Shown: in pieces, positions 1 through 5,327 of the stretch
Numbering within the stretch: position 1 is the first letter of the stretch
Layout: the number at the start of each line of letters is the position of its first letter
Source of the DNA: an uncultured Rhodobacter sp.
Lineage (GTDB): Bacteria; Pseudomonadota; Alphaproteobacteria; Rhodobacterales; Rhodobacteraceae
Direction of reading: 5' to 3'
NCBI GenBank assembly: GCA_937901435.1
Contig: CALGTJ010000711.1
Coordinates: 1 to 5,327 of the forward strand
Length of the DNA: 5,327 nucleotides
The notes under the pieces: model-generated
The model's input: only the letters and a program-made list of their open reading frames with translations
The model's database searches: none
Told to the model about the DNA's origin: nothing
Position numbers and translations under genes: made by a program

Positions 1-687
1 CCAGTAAGAGCTGACGTATTCCGCCTGATCGCGCATGGCGTCAGCCTTGTCGTTAAAAAACACAAACCCCAGTCCCGGCGGCGTCATGAGGCCTTTTTGG
101 CAGCCCGCAACGGTCACATCCACACCCCAGGCGTCCATTTCAAAGCGGTCAGACCCAAGGCAGGCGATGCAATCGACCATCAAAAGCGCGGGGTGTCCGG
201 TCTCGTCCAGCACGCGGCGAATGCCGGGGACATCACTGCGCACCGAGGACGAGGTGTCGACTTGGGTCAGCAGGACCGACTTGAACTGGTGGTCCTTGTC
301 AGCGGTCAGAACCTCTGCCAGCCGGACCAGATCCACACCGGACTCGCGGCCAAAATCGACAATCTCGCAGTCCACACCCATGGCCATGGCCATGCCGGCC
401 CAGCCTTTGGCGAAAGACCCCGTGGCAAGGACCAGCGCCTTGTCCCCACGGTTGTGGGTGTTGGCAACCGCCGCCTCCCATGCGCCGTGACCGTTGGAAA
501 TATAGATCGCCACACGGCCCTTGGTGCGCGCCACAGCTTTTAGATCAGCAGTCAGGCCGGGCATCATATCGACCAACTCGCCTTCATAGATGTTGGGCGC
601 CGCGCGGTGCATGGCGCGCAGCACGCGGTCCGGCATCACAGAGGGGCCGGGGATGGCAAGGGTTTCGCGGCCGTTGGCAAGGGTCAT
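1..687 (-). CDS. Class V PLP-dependent aminotransferase, alanine/serine-glyoxylate type (partial, C-terminus off the left edge)
   Basis: The protein would transfer an amino group between an amino acid and a 2-oxo acid such as glyoxylate, using pyridoxal phosphate in the cytoplasm. Visible are 229 residues, about 60% of the usual 380-400. An N-terminal IPGPS segment (12-16) matches the family's opening motif. SNGHGAWEAA (64-73) is the cofactor-phosphate glycine loop. VD at 171-172 supplies the Asp expected to contact the pyridine nitrogen. GCQKGLMTPPGLGFV (195-209) carries the Schiff-base lysine, K198. The ATG at 687 is chosen because GGAG lies 8 nt upstream and the IPGP motif follows at the normal distance. 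The usual THNETSTGV-like stretch reads TQVDTSSSV here (141-149), so substrate preference is uncertain. Alternatives are aspartate-glyoxylate or serine-pyruvate transaminase. The fold is secure, the exact substrate is not. The gene is divergent from the phosphatase at 828. Confidence 0.93.
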   Translation of the reverse strand, partial: MTLANGRETLAIPGPSVMPDRVLRAMHRAAPNIYEGELVDMMPGLTADLKAVARTKGRVAIYISNGHGAWEAAVANTHNRGDKALVLATGSFAKGWAGMAMAMGVDCEIVDFGRESGVDLVRLAEVLTADKDHQFKSVLLTQVDTSSSVRSDVPGIRRVLDETGHPALLMVDCIACLGSDRFEMDAWGVDVTVAGCQKGLMTPPGLGFVFFNDKADAMRDQAEYVSSYW

Positions 688-695
688 GGGATCAG

Positions 696-699
696 CTCC
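696..699 (-). promoter_or_regulatory. Ribosome binding site of the aminotransferase
   Basis: GGAG on the minus strand, 8 nt before the ATG at 687. It supports that ATG as the start. Confidence 0.6.
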
Positions 700-718
700 G
701 GGAGGGTTTTTTCAATTG

Positions 719-787
719 CTAGGCTTCTGGGTGAGCGAGGTCAATCACCAGAGGGCGCGCGCGCTTGTCGCGGCCCGCTTTTGCCAT
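719..787 (-). CDS. Possible small ORF (22 residues) upstream of the aminotransferase
   Basis: A short ORF runs from the ATG at 787 to a TAG at 719-721 and encodes a basic, soluble-looking peptide. It begins MAKAGRDKRARP and ends in LAHPEA. The main argument for translation is the Shine-Dalgarno AAGGAG exactly 8 nt before the ATG, the strongest such site in the window. The ORF lies on the same strand as the aminotransferase, ends 31 nt before its ATG, and is in a different frame, so it is not an N-terminal extension. It could be a leader peptide, an independent small protein, or the relic of a longer gene. The peptide has no run of one amino acid typical of a classical attenuator and no membrane segment. 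I do not recognise a family. Confidence 0.35.
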   Translation of the reverse strand: MAKAGRDKRARPLVIDLAHPEA

Positions 788-795
788 TACATCCA

Positions 796-801
796 CTCCT
801 T
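796..801 (-). promoter_or_regulatory. Strong Shine-Dalgarno site before the small ORF
   Basis: AAGGAG on the minus strand, with 8 nt to the ATG at 787. A second ATG at 792 lies only 3 nt downstream and is followed at once by TAA, so it would be a start-stop codon pair. The spacing favours the ATG at 787. Confidence 0.45.
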
Positions 802-815
802 GGTTCCATTGCCCC

Positions 816-821
816 GAAAGG
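816..821 (+). promoter_or_regulatory. Ribosome binding site that decides the phosphatase start
   Basis: GAAAGG, 6 nt before the ATG at 828. It favours this ATG over an in-frame TTG at 765, whose additional 21 codons do not look like family sequence. Confidence 0.5.
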
Positions 822-827
822 CCCCGG

Positions 828-1529
828 ATGTTTGGCGCGTTTTTTAATCGGCTGCATGAAATAGAGCGCAATTTCTCGCGCTCTTTCGGCACTGATATCT
901 CGACGCCACAGGCACGCCGATCCGCCATGCGACATTTCTATTGGTCCGATCACGGCATCCTGCGCGGACTCTGGACCAATCAGGAAGAGATCGCACCGGG
1001 AGTCTGGCGGTCAAACCAACCCTCGCCTGCGCGATTGCGCAAACTCAGTGGGATGGGGATCAAGACCATTCTCAATCTGCGCGGTCAGGATAAGTTCAGC
1101 TTCTATCTGTTCGAGCGCGAAGGCTGCGCGGCACTTGGGATCGAATTGATCGACATCAAGATCTACGCCCGTTCTTTGGTGCCACGGGAAAAATTCACAG
1201 AGCTTTTCGAGATCTTTGATCAGATCGAGCGCCCGTTTCTGTTGCATTGCAAATCCGGGGCGGATCGGGCCGGGCTGGTTTCTGCGTTGTGGTTGCTGGA
1301 CAAGGAAGGCGCGACAATTGCGCGGGCCAAAGAGATGCTGTCGTTTCGCTATGTGCATCTGAAACACACCAAGACGGGCGTTCTGGATCATCTGCTGGAC
1401 ACCTACGAGGCGGATTTCGCCCACGATCCCGTGCCGATCCGTCGGTGGTTCGCGCAAAAATATGACCCAGAGGCGATCACCACCTCTTTCCACAAAAAGA
1501 TGGGCTGGCCCGCCCCAAAAGCGACATGA
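828..1529 (+). CDS. Cys-dependent phosphatase of the tyrosine/dual-specificity fold
   Basis: The 233-residue product carries the HCxxGxxR phosphatase signature as HCKSGADRAG (140-149). C141 would be the nucleophile and R147 the phosphate-binding arginine. The preceding GIKTILNLRG (77-86) is the strand and loop usual in dual-specificity-type enzymes, and an AKEMLSFRYVHLKHTKTGVLDH segment follows (167-188). The general acid is not obvious; D109 in LIDIKIYARS is one candidate. No signal peptide or membrane segment is seen, so a cytoplasmic site is likely. Bacterial members of this fold act on phosphotyrosine, inositol phosphates or phospholipid phosphates such as phosphatidylglycerophosphate, so the substrate is open. 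The stop overlaps the ABC transporter start by ATGA, implying a shared transcript and translational coupling. By inference its substrate may be a lipid or glycan intermediate connected with that exporter. Confidence 0.88.
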   Translation: MFGAFFNRLHEIERNFSRSFGTDISTPQARRSAMRHFYWSDHGILRGLWTNQEEIAPGVWRSNQPSPARLRKLSGMGIKTILNLRGQDKFSFYLFEREGCAALGIELIDIKIYARSLVPREKFTELFEIFDQIERPFLLHCKSGADRAGLVSALWLLDKEGATIARAKEMLSFRYVHLKHTKTGVLDHLLDTYEADFAHDPVPIRRWFAQKYDPEAITTSFHKKMGWPAPKAT

Positions 1530-3247
1530 GCGATCTGACCCGCTGGCTGTGGCGGTCTTATCTGCGCCGTCATTGGCTCGTCATTGCGGTGGCGGTGGTG
1601 CTGATGGCGATAGAGGGCGCGATGCTGGGGATGCTCAGTTATATCATTCGCCCGATGTTCGATCAGGTGTTTGTCGCTGGCGACCGCGACGCGATCACTT
1701 GGGTGTCGCTGGGCGTGTTCGGTATTTTTCTGGCGCGCGCTCTGGCGGGGTTTGGACAGCGCGTGTTGATGATGAGCGTGGGGCAGCGGGTCTCTGCCGC
1801 GCTGCAAACGGATATGGTCGCTCATATGGTGCGTCTGGATTCCAGTTGGTTTCAGGACAATTCGCCGGGAATGCTGATTGAACGGGTGCGCGGCGATACG
1901 CTGGCGGCCTCGACAATCTGGGCGACCGTTTTTTCCGCGCTGGGGCGCGATACGGTGGCGTTGCTGTCCCTGCTGGCCGTCGCAATCAGCATCGACTGGC
2001 TCTGGACGCTGATCGCCGTGGCCGGGGCGCCGGTTCTGATGGGGCCCATGGTGCTGTTGCAACGCTGGGTGCGCCGCTCGACCCGCGCCGCGCGCAACGC
2101 GGCCGCAGACATTGCCACCCGGCTGGACGAGACGTTTCACGGTATTGACACGATAAAGCTTAACACAATCGAGACCCGCGAGGCCAAGCGGTTTGCCGGG
2201 GCGTTAGACGGATTTGTCGACGCGCAGATCAAGTCAGAGGCGGGTCAGGCCGGTATCCCCGCGATGATGGATATCGTTGCGGGGATCGGGTTTCTGGGCG
2301 TGCTAAGCTATGGCGGTTTGCAGATCATCGAGGGTCAAAAGAGCGTGGGCGAGTTCATGTCGTTCTTTACCGCGATGGCCTTGGTGTTCGAACCGTTGCG
2401 GCGGATTGGCAATGTCTCTGGCGCGTGGCAGGCCGCCTTGGCCTCGCTGGAACGCATCCATGCGGTTTTTGACGCAACGCCCAGCATTACCTCACCTGCA
2501 ACACCCGTGGTCCTGCCGGTACAGGCCGCGCAGGCGGATGTGGTGTTCGACGCGGTTGATTTCGCCTATGGCGACCAACCTGTTCTGCGCGGGGCCAGCT
2601 TTACCGCCAGGGCGGGTCAGACAACAGCATTGGTCGGGGCCTCGGGCGCGGGGAAATCCACCGTGTTTCGGGTGCTGACCCGCTTGGTTGATCCACAATC
2701 GGGCAACGCAAGCGTCGGCGGCGTCGATGTGGCCGCCTTGGATTTACAAGAGTTGCGCGGCTTGTTTTCTGTGGTGAGCCAAGACGCGCAATTGTTCGAC
2801 GAAAGCCTGCGGGACAATGTCGTGCTGGCGCGTGATCCGGCCCGGCTGGATCAGGTGCTGGAGGCTGCATATGTGGCCGATTTCCTGCCCAATCTGGCGC
2901 AAGGCGTGGACACAAAGGCGGGGCCGCGCGGCTCTGCCTTATCCGGGGGGCAACGCCAGCGCGTCGCCATCGCACGCGCCCTGCTGCGCGACACGCCGAT
3001 CCTGCTGCTGGACGAGGCCACCTCGGCGCTGGATGCGCAATCAGAGGCCGTGGTGCAGGCTGCGCTGGAAAAGCTTAGCCAAGGGCGTACAACCTTGGTG
3101 ATCGCGCATCGTTTGGCCACCATCCGCAGCGCCGATCAGATCGTGGTAATGGATCAGGGTCGCGTCGTCGATGCGGGCACGCATGAAGACCTGCTGGCGC
3201 GCGGCGGGCTATACGCAGACCTCTATCGCCTTCAGTTTTCGCAATAA
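1526..3247 (+). CDS. MsbA-type ABC exporter half-transporter (fused membrane and ATPase domains)
   Basis: The 573-residue protein has an exporter membrane domain followed by an ATPase domain, the normal length and order for an ABCB/MsbA half-transporter that works as a homodimer in the inner membrane. About six hydrophobic spans are visible, roughly at 17-41, 56-76, 138-156, 159-178, 245-267 and 275-292. The ATPase part is intact: A-loop tyrosine Y348, Walker A GASGAGKST (371-379), Q-loop Q419, signature LSGGQ (472-476), Walker B ILLLDE (492-497) with catalytic E497, D-loop SALD (500-503) and H-loop H528. The family exports lipid A precursors, other lipids, peptides or drugs; motifs cannot tell which. 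No good Shine-Dalgarno precedes the ATG, which fits coupling to the phosphatase through the ATGA overlap. A cell usually has several such proteins, so I do not assign msbA. Confidence 0.95.
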   Translation: MSDLTRWLWRSYLRRHWLVIAVAVVLMAIEGAMLGMLSYIIRPMFDQVFVAGDRDAITWVSLGVFGIFLARALAGFGQRVLMMSVGQRVSAALQTDMVAHMVRLDSSWFQDNSPGMLIERVRGDTLAASTIWATVFSALGRDTVALLSLLAVAISIDWLWTLIAVAGAPVLMGPMVLLQRWVRRSTRAARNAAADIATRLDETFHGIDTIKLNTIETREAKRFAGALDGFVDAQIKSEAGQAGIPAMMDIVAGIGFLGVLSYGGLQIIEGQKSVGEFMSFFTAMALVFEPLRRIGNVSGAWQAALASLERIHAVFDATPSITSPATPVVLPVQAAQADVVFDAVDFAYGDQPVLRGASFTARAGQTTALVGASGAGKSTVFRVLTRLVDPQSGNASVGGVDVAALDLQELRGLFSVVSQDAQLFDESLRDNVVLARDPARLDQVLEAAYVADFLPNLAQGVDTKAGPRGSALSGGQRQRVAIARALLRDTPILLLDEATSALDAQSEAVVQAALEKLSQGRTTLVIAHRLATIRSADQIVVMDQGRVVDAGTHEDLLARGGLYADLYRLQFSQ

Positions 3248-3934
3248 TCAGCGTTTCTGATAGGCCTTTGCCAGCCGCTCTGGGTCTGCCCCGCACAGGT
3301 AGCGCGTCAGTGTCACAAGGTTGCGCGCCCCGCGCCGTATCCAGCCCTGCGCCTCGTACCGCTCCGCGCTGGTAAACGCGGTCGCATCAAGCGGGTGCAG
3401 CGCGGTCTTCAACGCGCAGGCTATCGCCACGTCCTCCATCAGGGGGATATCCGCAAAGCCACCGACGCGCGCATAGTGGTCGCGATGGATCAACAAACCC
3501 TGATCGCCATACGGCAGATCCAGACGGCGCGCCCGCAGATTGGCCCACCCCGCAACCAGCCGTGGCATCAAACCACCCGCGCGAAATGCCAGACGGAAAT
3601 ACCCCGCTTTGTCCGGATGATCGCGCATATGGGTCAGCACCGCATCGGGCCAATCCTCTGACAGAAAGGTGTCGGCATGAAGAAACAACAACCACTGCCC
3701 CTCTGCCCATTCAGCCCCGCGCGCCAATTGCCCGCCCCGTCCCGACGTGCCGCCAAGCCAGATCGCGCCCGCAGTTTGCGCGATCGCACGGGTTGCATCC
3801 TGTGACCCGCCGTCACTGATGATGACCTCGCGGATCAGCCCTGCTTGCAGCCCAGCCCCCAAGGCGCCCAGCGTTAGGGCCAAATTTTCGCCCGCATTCA
3901 ATGTCGGCAGAATGATCGAAAGAGGCGCGCGCAT
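3248..3934 (-). CDS. Family 2 glycosyltransferase, TIGR04283-like
   Basis: The 228-residue protein opens with SIILPTLNAGENL (6-18), the nucleotide-sugar-binding strand of GT-A enzymes, followed by SDGGSQDAT (40-48) with D41. FLHADT (84-89) occupies the metal-binding DxD position. YGDQG (142-146) and PLMEDV (164-169) are hallmarks of the TIGR04283 group, and RYEAQGWIRRG (192-202) follows that group's C-terminal pattern. It has no membrane spans, so it is probably cytoplasmic or peripheral. TIGR04283 proteins are named for arsenosugar biosynthesis, where they usually accompany a TIGR04282 partner, but many occur elsewhere with unknown substrates. No partner is visible here. The ATG at 3934 follows GGAAAG by 4 nt. 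Its stop directly abuts that of the ABC transporter. The family call is firm, the acceptor and sugar are unknown. Confidence 0.9.
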   Translation of the reverse strand: MRAPLSIILPTLNAGENLALTLGALGAGLQAGLIREVIISDGGSQDATRAIAQTAGAIWLGGTSGRGGQLARGAEWAEGQWLLFLHADTFLSEDWPDAVLTHMRDHPDKAGYFRLAFRAGGLMPRLVAGWANLRARRLDLPYGDQGLLIHRDHYARVGGFADIPLMEDVAIACALKTALHPLDATAFTSAERYEAQGWIRRGARNLVTLTRYLCGADPERLAKAYQKR

Positions 3935-3938
3935 TGGG

Positions 3939-3944
3939 CTTTCC
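3939..3944 (-). promoter_or_regulatory. Ribosome binding site of the glycosyltransferase
   Basis: GGAAAG on the minus strand, 4 nt before the ATG at 3934. It supports this start. Confidence 0.45.
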
Positions 3945-3960
3945 GTGGTGGTGTCGGGGG

Positions 3961-3981
3961 CTTATATCACTTTAGTATAAC
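3961..3981. promoter_or_regulatory. Candidate divergent promoter region between glycosyltransferase and ygfZ
   Basis: This is an AT-rich island in otherwise GC-rich DNA, and the only place for promoters of the two divergent genes. TTATA (3962-3966) and TATAA (3976-3980) form an inverted pair separated by 9 nt. Possible -10 hexamers are TATATC (3963-3968) on the plus strand and TATAAG (3966-3961) or TATACT (3979-3974) on the minus strand. TATAAC at 3976-3981 is a better plus-strand match but would start transcription almost inside the ygfZ ribosome binding site. No convincing -35 box is visible; TTTCCG (3940-3945) is weak. Assignment by eye only. Confidence 0.4.
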
Positions 3982-3990
3982 AGGAAAGGA
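3982..3990 (+). promoter_or_regulatory. Ribosome binding site of ygfZ
   Basis: AGGAAAGGA ends 7 nt before the ATG at 3998. It is a purine-rich, well-spaced Shine-Dalgarno site that supports this start. Confidence 0.65.
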
Positions 3991-3997
3991 TCGCAAA

Positions 3998-4753
3998 ATG
4001 CAGGGGCAACGCTGTGACGACCGCACAATTCTAGAGATCGGCGGCGCAGATCGTGTGGATTTCTTGCAAGGATTGGTCACCAATGATGTCGCTGGCCTGA
4101 AAGACGGGCTGGTTTACGCCGCCTTGCTGACCCCGCAGGGCAAATATATGGCTGATTTCTTTTTGGTTCCTTGGCAGGACGTGATCCTTCTGGATGTCAA
4201 AACCGATCTGGCCCAGATGCTGGGGCAGCGTTTGGCGATGTATAAACTGCGCGCGAAAGTCACAATCACGCCGTCGGATGTGCCTGTGTCGCGCGGGCTT
4301 GGCCCTGTGCCAGCCACGGCTTTTGCTGACCCCCGCCACCCTGATCTCGGCTGGCGGCACTACGGAGAGATCGCACTGGATCCGGTTGAGATCGACTGGG
4401 ACAGGCTGCGGATTGCCGCATGTGTGCCAGAAACCGGGGTCGAATTGACCGCAGAGACCTATATTCTCGAAGCCGGGTTCGAGCGGTTGCATGGCGTGGA
4501 TTTCCGCAAGGGCTGTTACGTCGGCCAAGAGATTTCCGCCCGGATGAAGCATAAGGCTGAACTGCGCAAAGGGCTGGCCGTCGTCGAGATTGACGGCGCA
4601 GCACCCATCGGAACAGAGATCACGGCCAACGGAAAAGCCGCAGGTGTGCTGTATACCCAAGCCGAGGGCCGCGCGATTGCCTATCTTAGGTTCGATCGCG
4701 CAACCGGAGAGATGACGGCAGAGAATGCCACATTGCGTCTTAACCAAGCGTAA
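3998..4753 (+). CDS. ygfZ: YgfZ/IBA57-type folate-binding protein for Fe-S cluster maintenance
   Basis: The 251-residue protein has the family fingerprint KGCYVGQE (171-178) with the conserved cysteine C173, followed by the RMKHK segment (182-186). The N-terminal LQGLVTNDV (23-31) and TPQGKYMADFFL (45-56) also match the GcvT-like folate-binding fold. YgfZ and its mitochondrial relative IBA57 use tetrahydrofolate to support assembly or repair of certain [4Fe-4S] enzymes, such as the tRNA methylthiotransferase MiaB. It is expected in the cytoplasm. It is shorter than E. coli YgfZ (326 residues) but of a length I associate with alphaproteobacterial members. It is not the glycine-cleavage T protein, which is much longer and lacks this cysteine motif. 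It stands alone, divergent from the glycosyltransferase and convergent with efp, with a terminator downstream. Confidence 0.93.
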   Translation: MQGQRCDDRTILEIGGADRVDFLQGLVTNDVAGLKDGLVYAALLTPQGKYMADFFLVPWQDVILLDVKTDLAQMLGQRLAMYKLRAKVTITPSDVPVSRGLGPVPATAFADPRHPDLGWRHYGEIALDPVEIDWDRLRIAACVPETGVELTAETYILEAGFERLHGVDFRKGCYVGQEISARMKHKAELRKGLAVVEIDGAAPIGTEITANGKAAGVLYTQAEGRAIAYLRFDRATGEMTAENATLRLNQA

Positions 4754-4797
4754 AAAAACTGCGACCGGTATCCAAAGATGCAGGCGCATTATGCCAA

Positions 4798-4834
4798 AAA
4801 CAAAACAGCCGCCCCAAGGACGGCTGTTTTGTTT
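4798..4834. terminator. Bidirectional rho-independent terminator between ygfZ and efp
   Basis: A perfect 14-bp inverted repeat pairs AAACAAAACAGCCG (4798-4811) with CGGCTGTTTTGTTT (4821-4834) around a 9-nt loop. The CAGCCG/CGGCTG core is flanked by A-rich and T-rich arms, so RNA from either strand forms a GC-rich stem followed by a U-rich run. The run is better on the minus strand (GTTTTGTTTTTGG), which serves efp, than on the plus strand (GTTTTGTTTC), which serves ygfZ. It lies 44 nt after the ygfZ stop and 17 nt after the efp stop. Confidence 0.88.
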
Positions 4835-4851
4835 CAAATGTCGCCACCCAC

Positions 4852-5327
4852 CTAGGCGCGTTCGGCGTATTCCATCGTCTCGGTGTTAACGATCACGTCC
4901 TCGTCCTGCCCCACGAAAGGCGGCACCATAATGCGCACGCCATTGTCCAAAAGCGCAGGTTTAAAGCTGTTCGCAGCCGTCTGACCTTTGACGACAGGCT
5001 CTGTCTCAACGATTTTGCAGACCACTTTTTGCGGCAAAGAGGCGCTGAGGGCCTCGGAGTCATGATATTCAATGTGGATTGTCATGCCATCTTGCAGGAA
5101 GGGGCGACGTTCACCCAGCAGATCCGCAGGCAATTCCATCTGCTCGTAGGTCTCGGTGTCCATAAACACCAACATCCCGTCGTTTTCGTAAAGGAATTGT
5201 TGATCTTTCTGCTCTAAGCGTACGCGCTCGACCTTATCCGCAGAGCGGAAACGCTCGTTCAGTTTGGACCCATTGCGCAGGTTCTTCATTTCGACTTGGG
5301 CAAAGGCTCCGCCTTTACCCGGTTTGA
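4852..5327 (-). CDS. efp: Translation elongation factor P (partial, N-terminus off the right edge)
   Basis: EF-P binds between the ribosomal P and E sites and relieves stalling at polyproline stretches. The reading frame stays open to the window edge, with 157 residues visible. The first ones read [16 protein letters not shown], aligning with E. coli KPGKGQAFARVKLRNL. An ATG at 5289 is therefore an internal methionine and not the start. The lysine of PGKG (codon 5316-5314) corresponds to E. coli K34, the residue that carries the activating modification. A full roseobacter EF-P of about 187 residues would place exactly 30 residues beyond the edge. The rest covers the two OB-like domains: [17 protein letters not shown] in the middle, then [19 protein letters not shown] and [20 protein letters not shown] near the end. 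The modification enzymes are not in the window. The gene ends in TAG just before a bidirectional terminator. Confidence 0.97.
   Translation of the reverse strand, partial: KPGKGGAFAQVEMKNLRNGSKLNERFRSADKVERVRLEQKDQQFLYENDGMLVFMDTETYEQMELPADLLGERRPFLQDGMTIHIEYHDSEALSASLPQKVVCKIVETEPVVKGQTAANSFKPALLDNGVRIMVPPFVGQDEDVIVNTETMEYAERA

Noticed and set aside
755..764. Alternating GC run as a possible Z-DNA or regulatory element
   Set aside because: Only 10 bp long and ordinary for GC-rich DNA; it falls within the small ORF's Arg/Ala codons.
765..827. N-terminal extension of the phosphatase from a TTG start
   Set aside because: The added 21 codons look non-coding, there is no good ribosome binding site there, and the ATG at 828 has GAAAGG at 6 nt.
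811..827. GCCCC direct repeat flanking GAAAG before the phosphatase ATG, considered as an operator
   Set aside because: It is a single short direct repeat overlapping the ribosome binding site, with no symmetry or second copy.
719..928. Longer 69-codon minus-strand ORF covering the small ORF and the phosphatase 5' end
   Set aside because: Its upstream half lies antisense to the phosphatase coding sequence and its ATG lacks the strong ribosome binding site that the internal ATG at 787 has.
1011..1493. 160-codon ORF antisense to the phosphatase
   Set aside because: It is a shadow of the GC-rich phosphatase frame, with no recognisable domain and no support from spacing or a ribosome binding site.
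1403..2140. 245-codon ORF antisense to the phosphatase/transporter junction
   Set aside because: It is rich in His, Gln and Arg as expected from the complement of a GC-rich gene and matches no family.
4031..4837. 268-codon ORF antisense to ygfZ
   Set aside because: It is longer than ygfZ, but the plus strand carries the YgfZ motifs and a good ribosome binding site. The antisense ORF would also start inside the terminator stem.
4852..5289. EF-P as a complete 145-residue protein starting at the ATG at 5289
   Set aside because: The upstream codons to the window edge encode the conserved [12 protein letters not shown] segment, so the ATG is internal and the gene is cut by the right edge.

Overview
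This window looks like chromosomal DNA from an alphaproteobacterium, most likely a marine Rhodobacterales (Roseobacter-group) species. The base composition is moderately GC-rich, the genes are tightly packed, and the elongation factor P and YgfZ proteins match what I remember of roseobacter versions. No organism can be named from the sequence alone. I see no insertion sequence, phage gene, CRISPR array, tRNA or rRNA.

Layout, left to right. (1) Positions 1-687, minus strand: the N-terminal 229 residues of a class V, PLP-dependent aminotransferase of the alanine/serine-glyoxylate type, cut by the left edge. (2) Positions 688-827: a 140-bp divergent gap. It holds a possible 22-codon small ORF on the minus strand (719-787) with a near-ideal Shine-Dalgarno sequence. 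(3) Positions 828-1529 and 1526-3247, plus strand: a Cys-dependent phosphatase of the tyrosine/dual-specificity fold, overlapping by ATGA a complete MsbA-type ABC half-transporter. These two are almost certainly one operon. (4) Positions 3248-3934, minus strand: a small family-2 glycosyltransferase of the TIGR04283 kind, whose stop codon abuts that of the transporter. (5) Positions 3935-3997: a short AT-rich divergent promoter region. (6) Positions 3998-4753, plus strand: a YgfZ/IBA57-type folate-binding protein. (7) Positions 4798-4834: a perfect 14-bp stem-loop that can act as a terminator in both directions. (8) Positions 4852-5327, minus strand: elongation factor P, lacking its first 30 or so residues because the gene runs off the right edge.

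How the genes fit together. Most are housekeeping functions: glyoxylate/amino-acid transamination, Fe-S enzyme maintenance by YgfZ, and rescue of polyproline-stalled ribosomes by EF-P. The part with the least obvious role is the centre, where a phosphatase is translationally coupled to a lipid-exporter-like ABC protein and faces a glycosyltransferase. A role in envelope lipid or glycolipid processing and export is a reasonable inference, but the sequence does not prove it.
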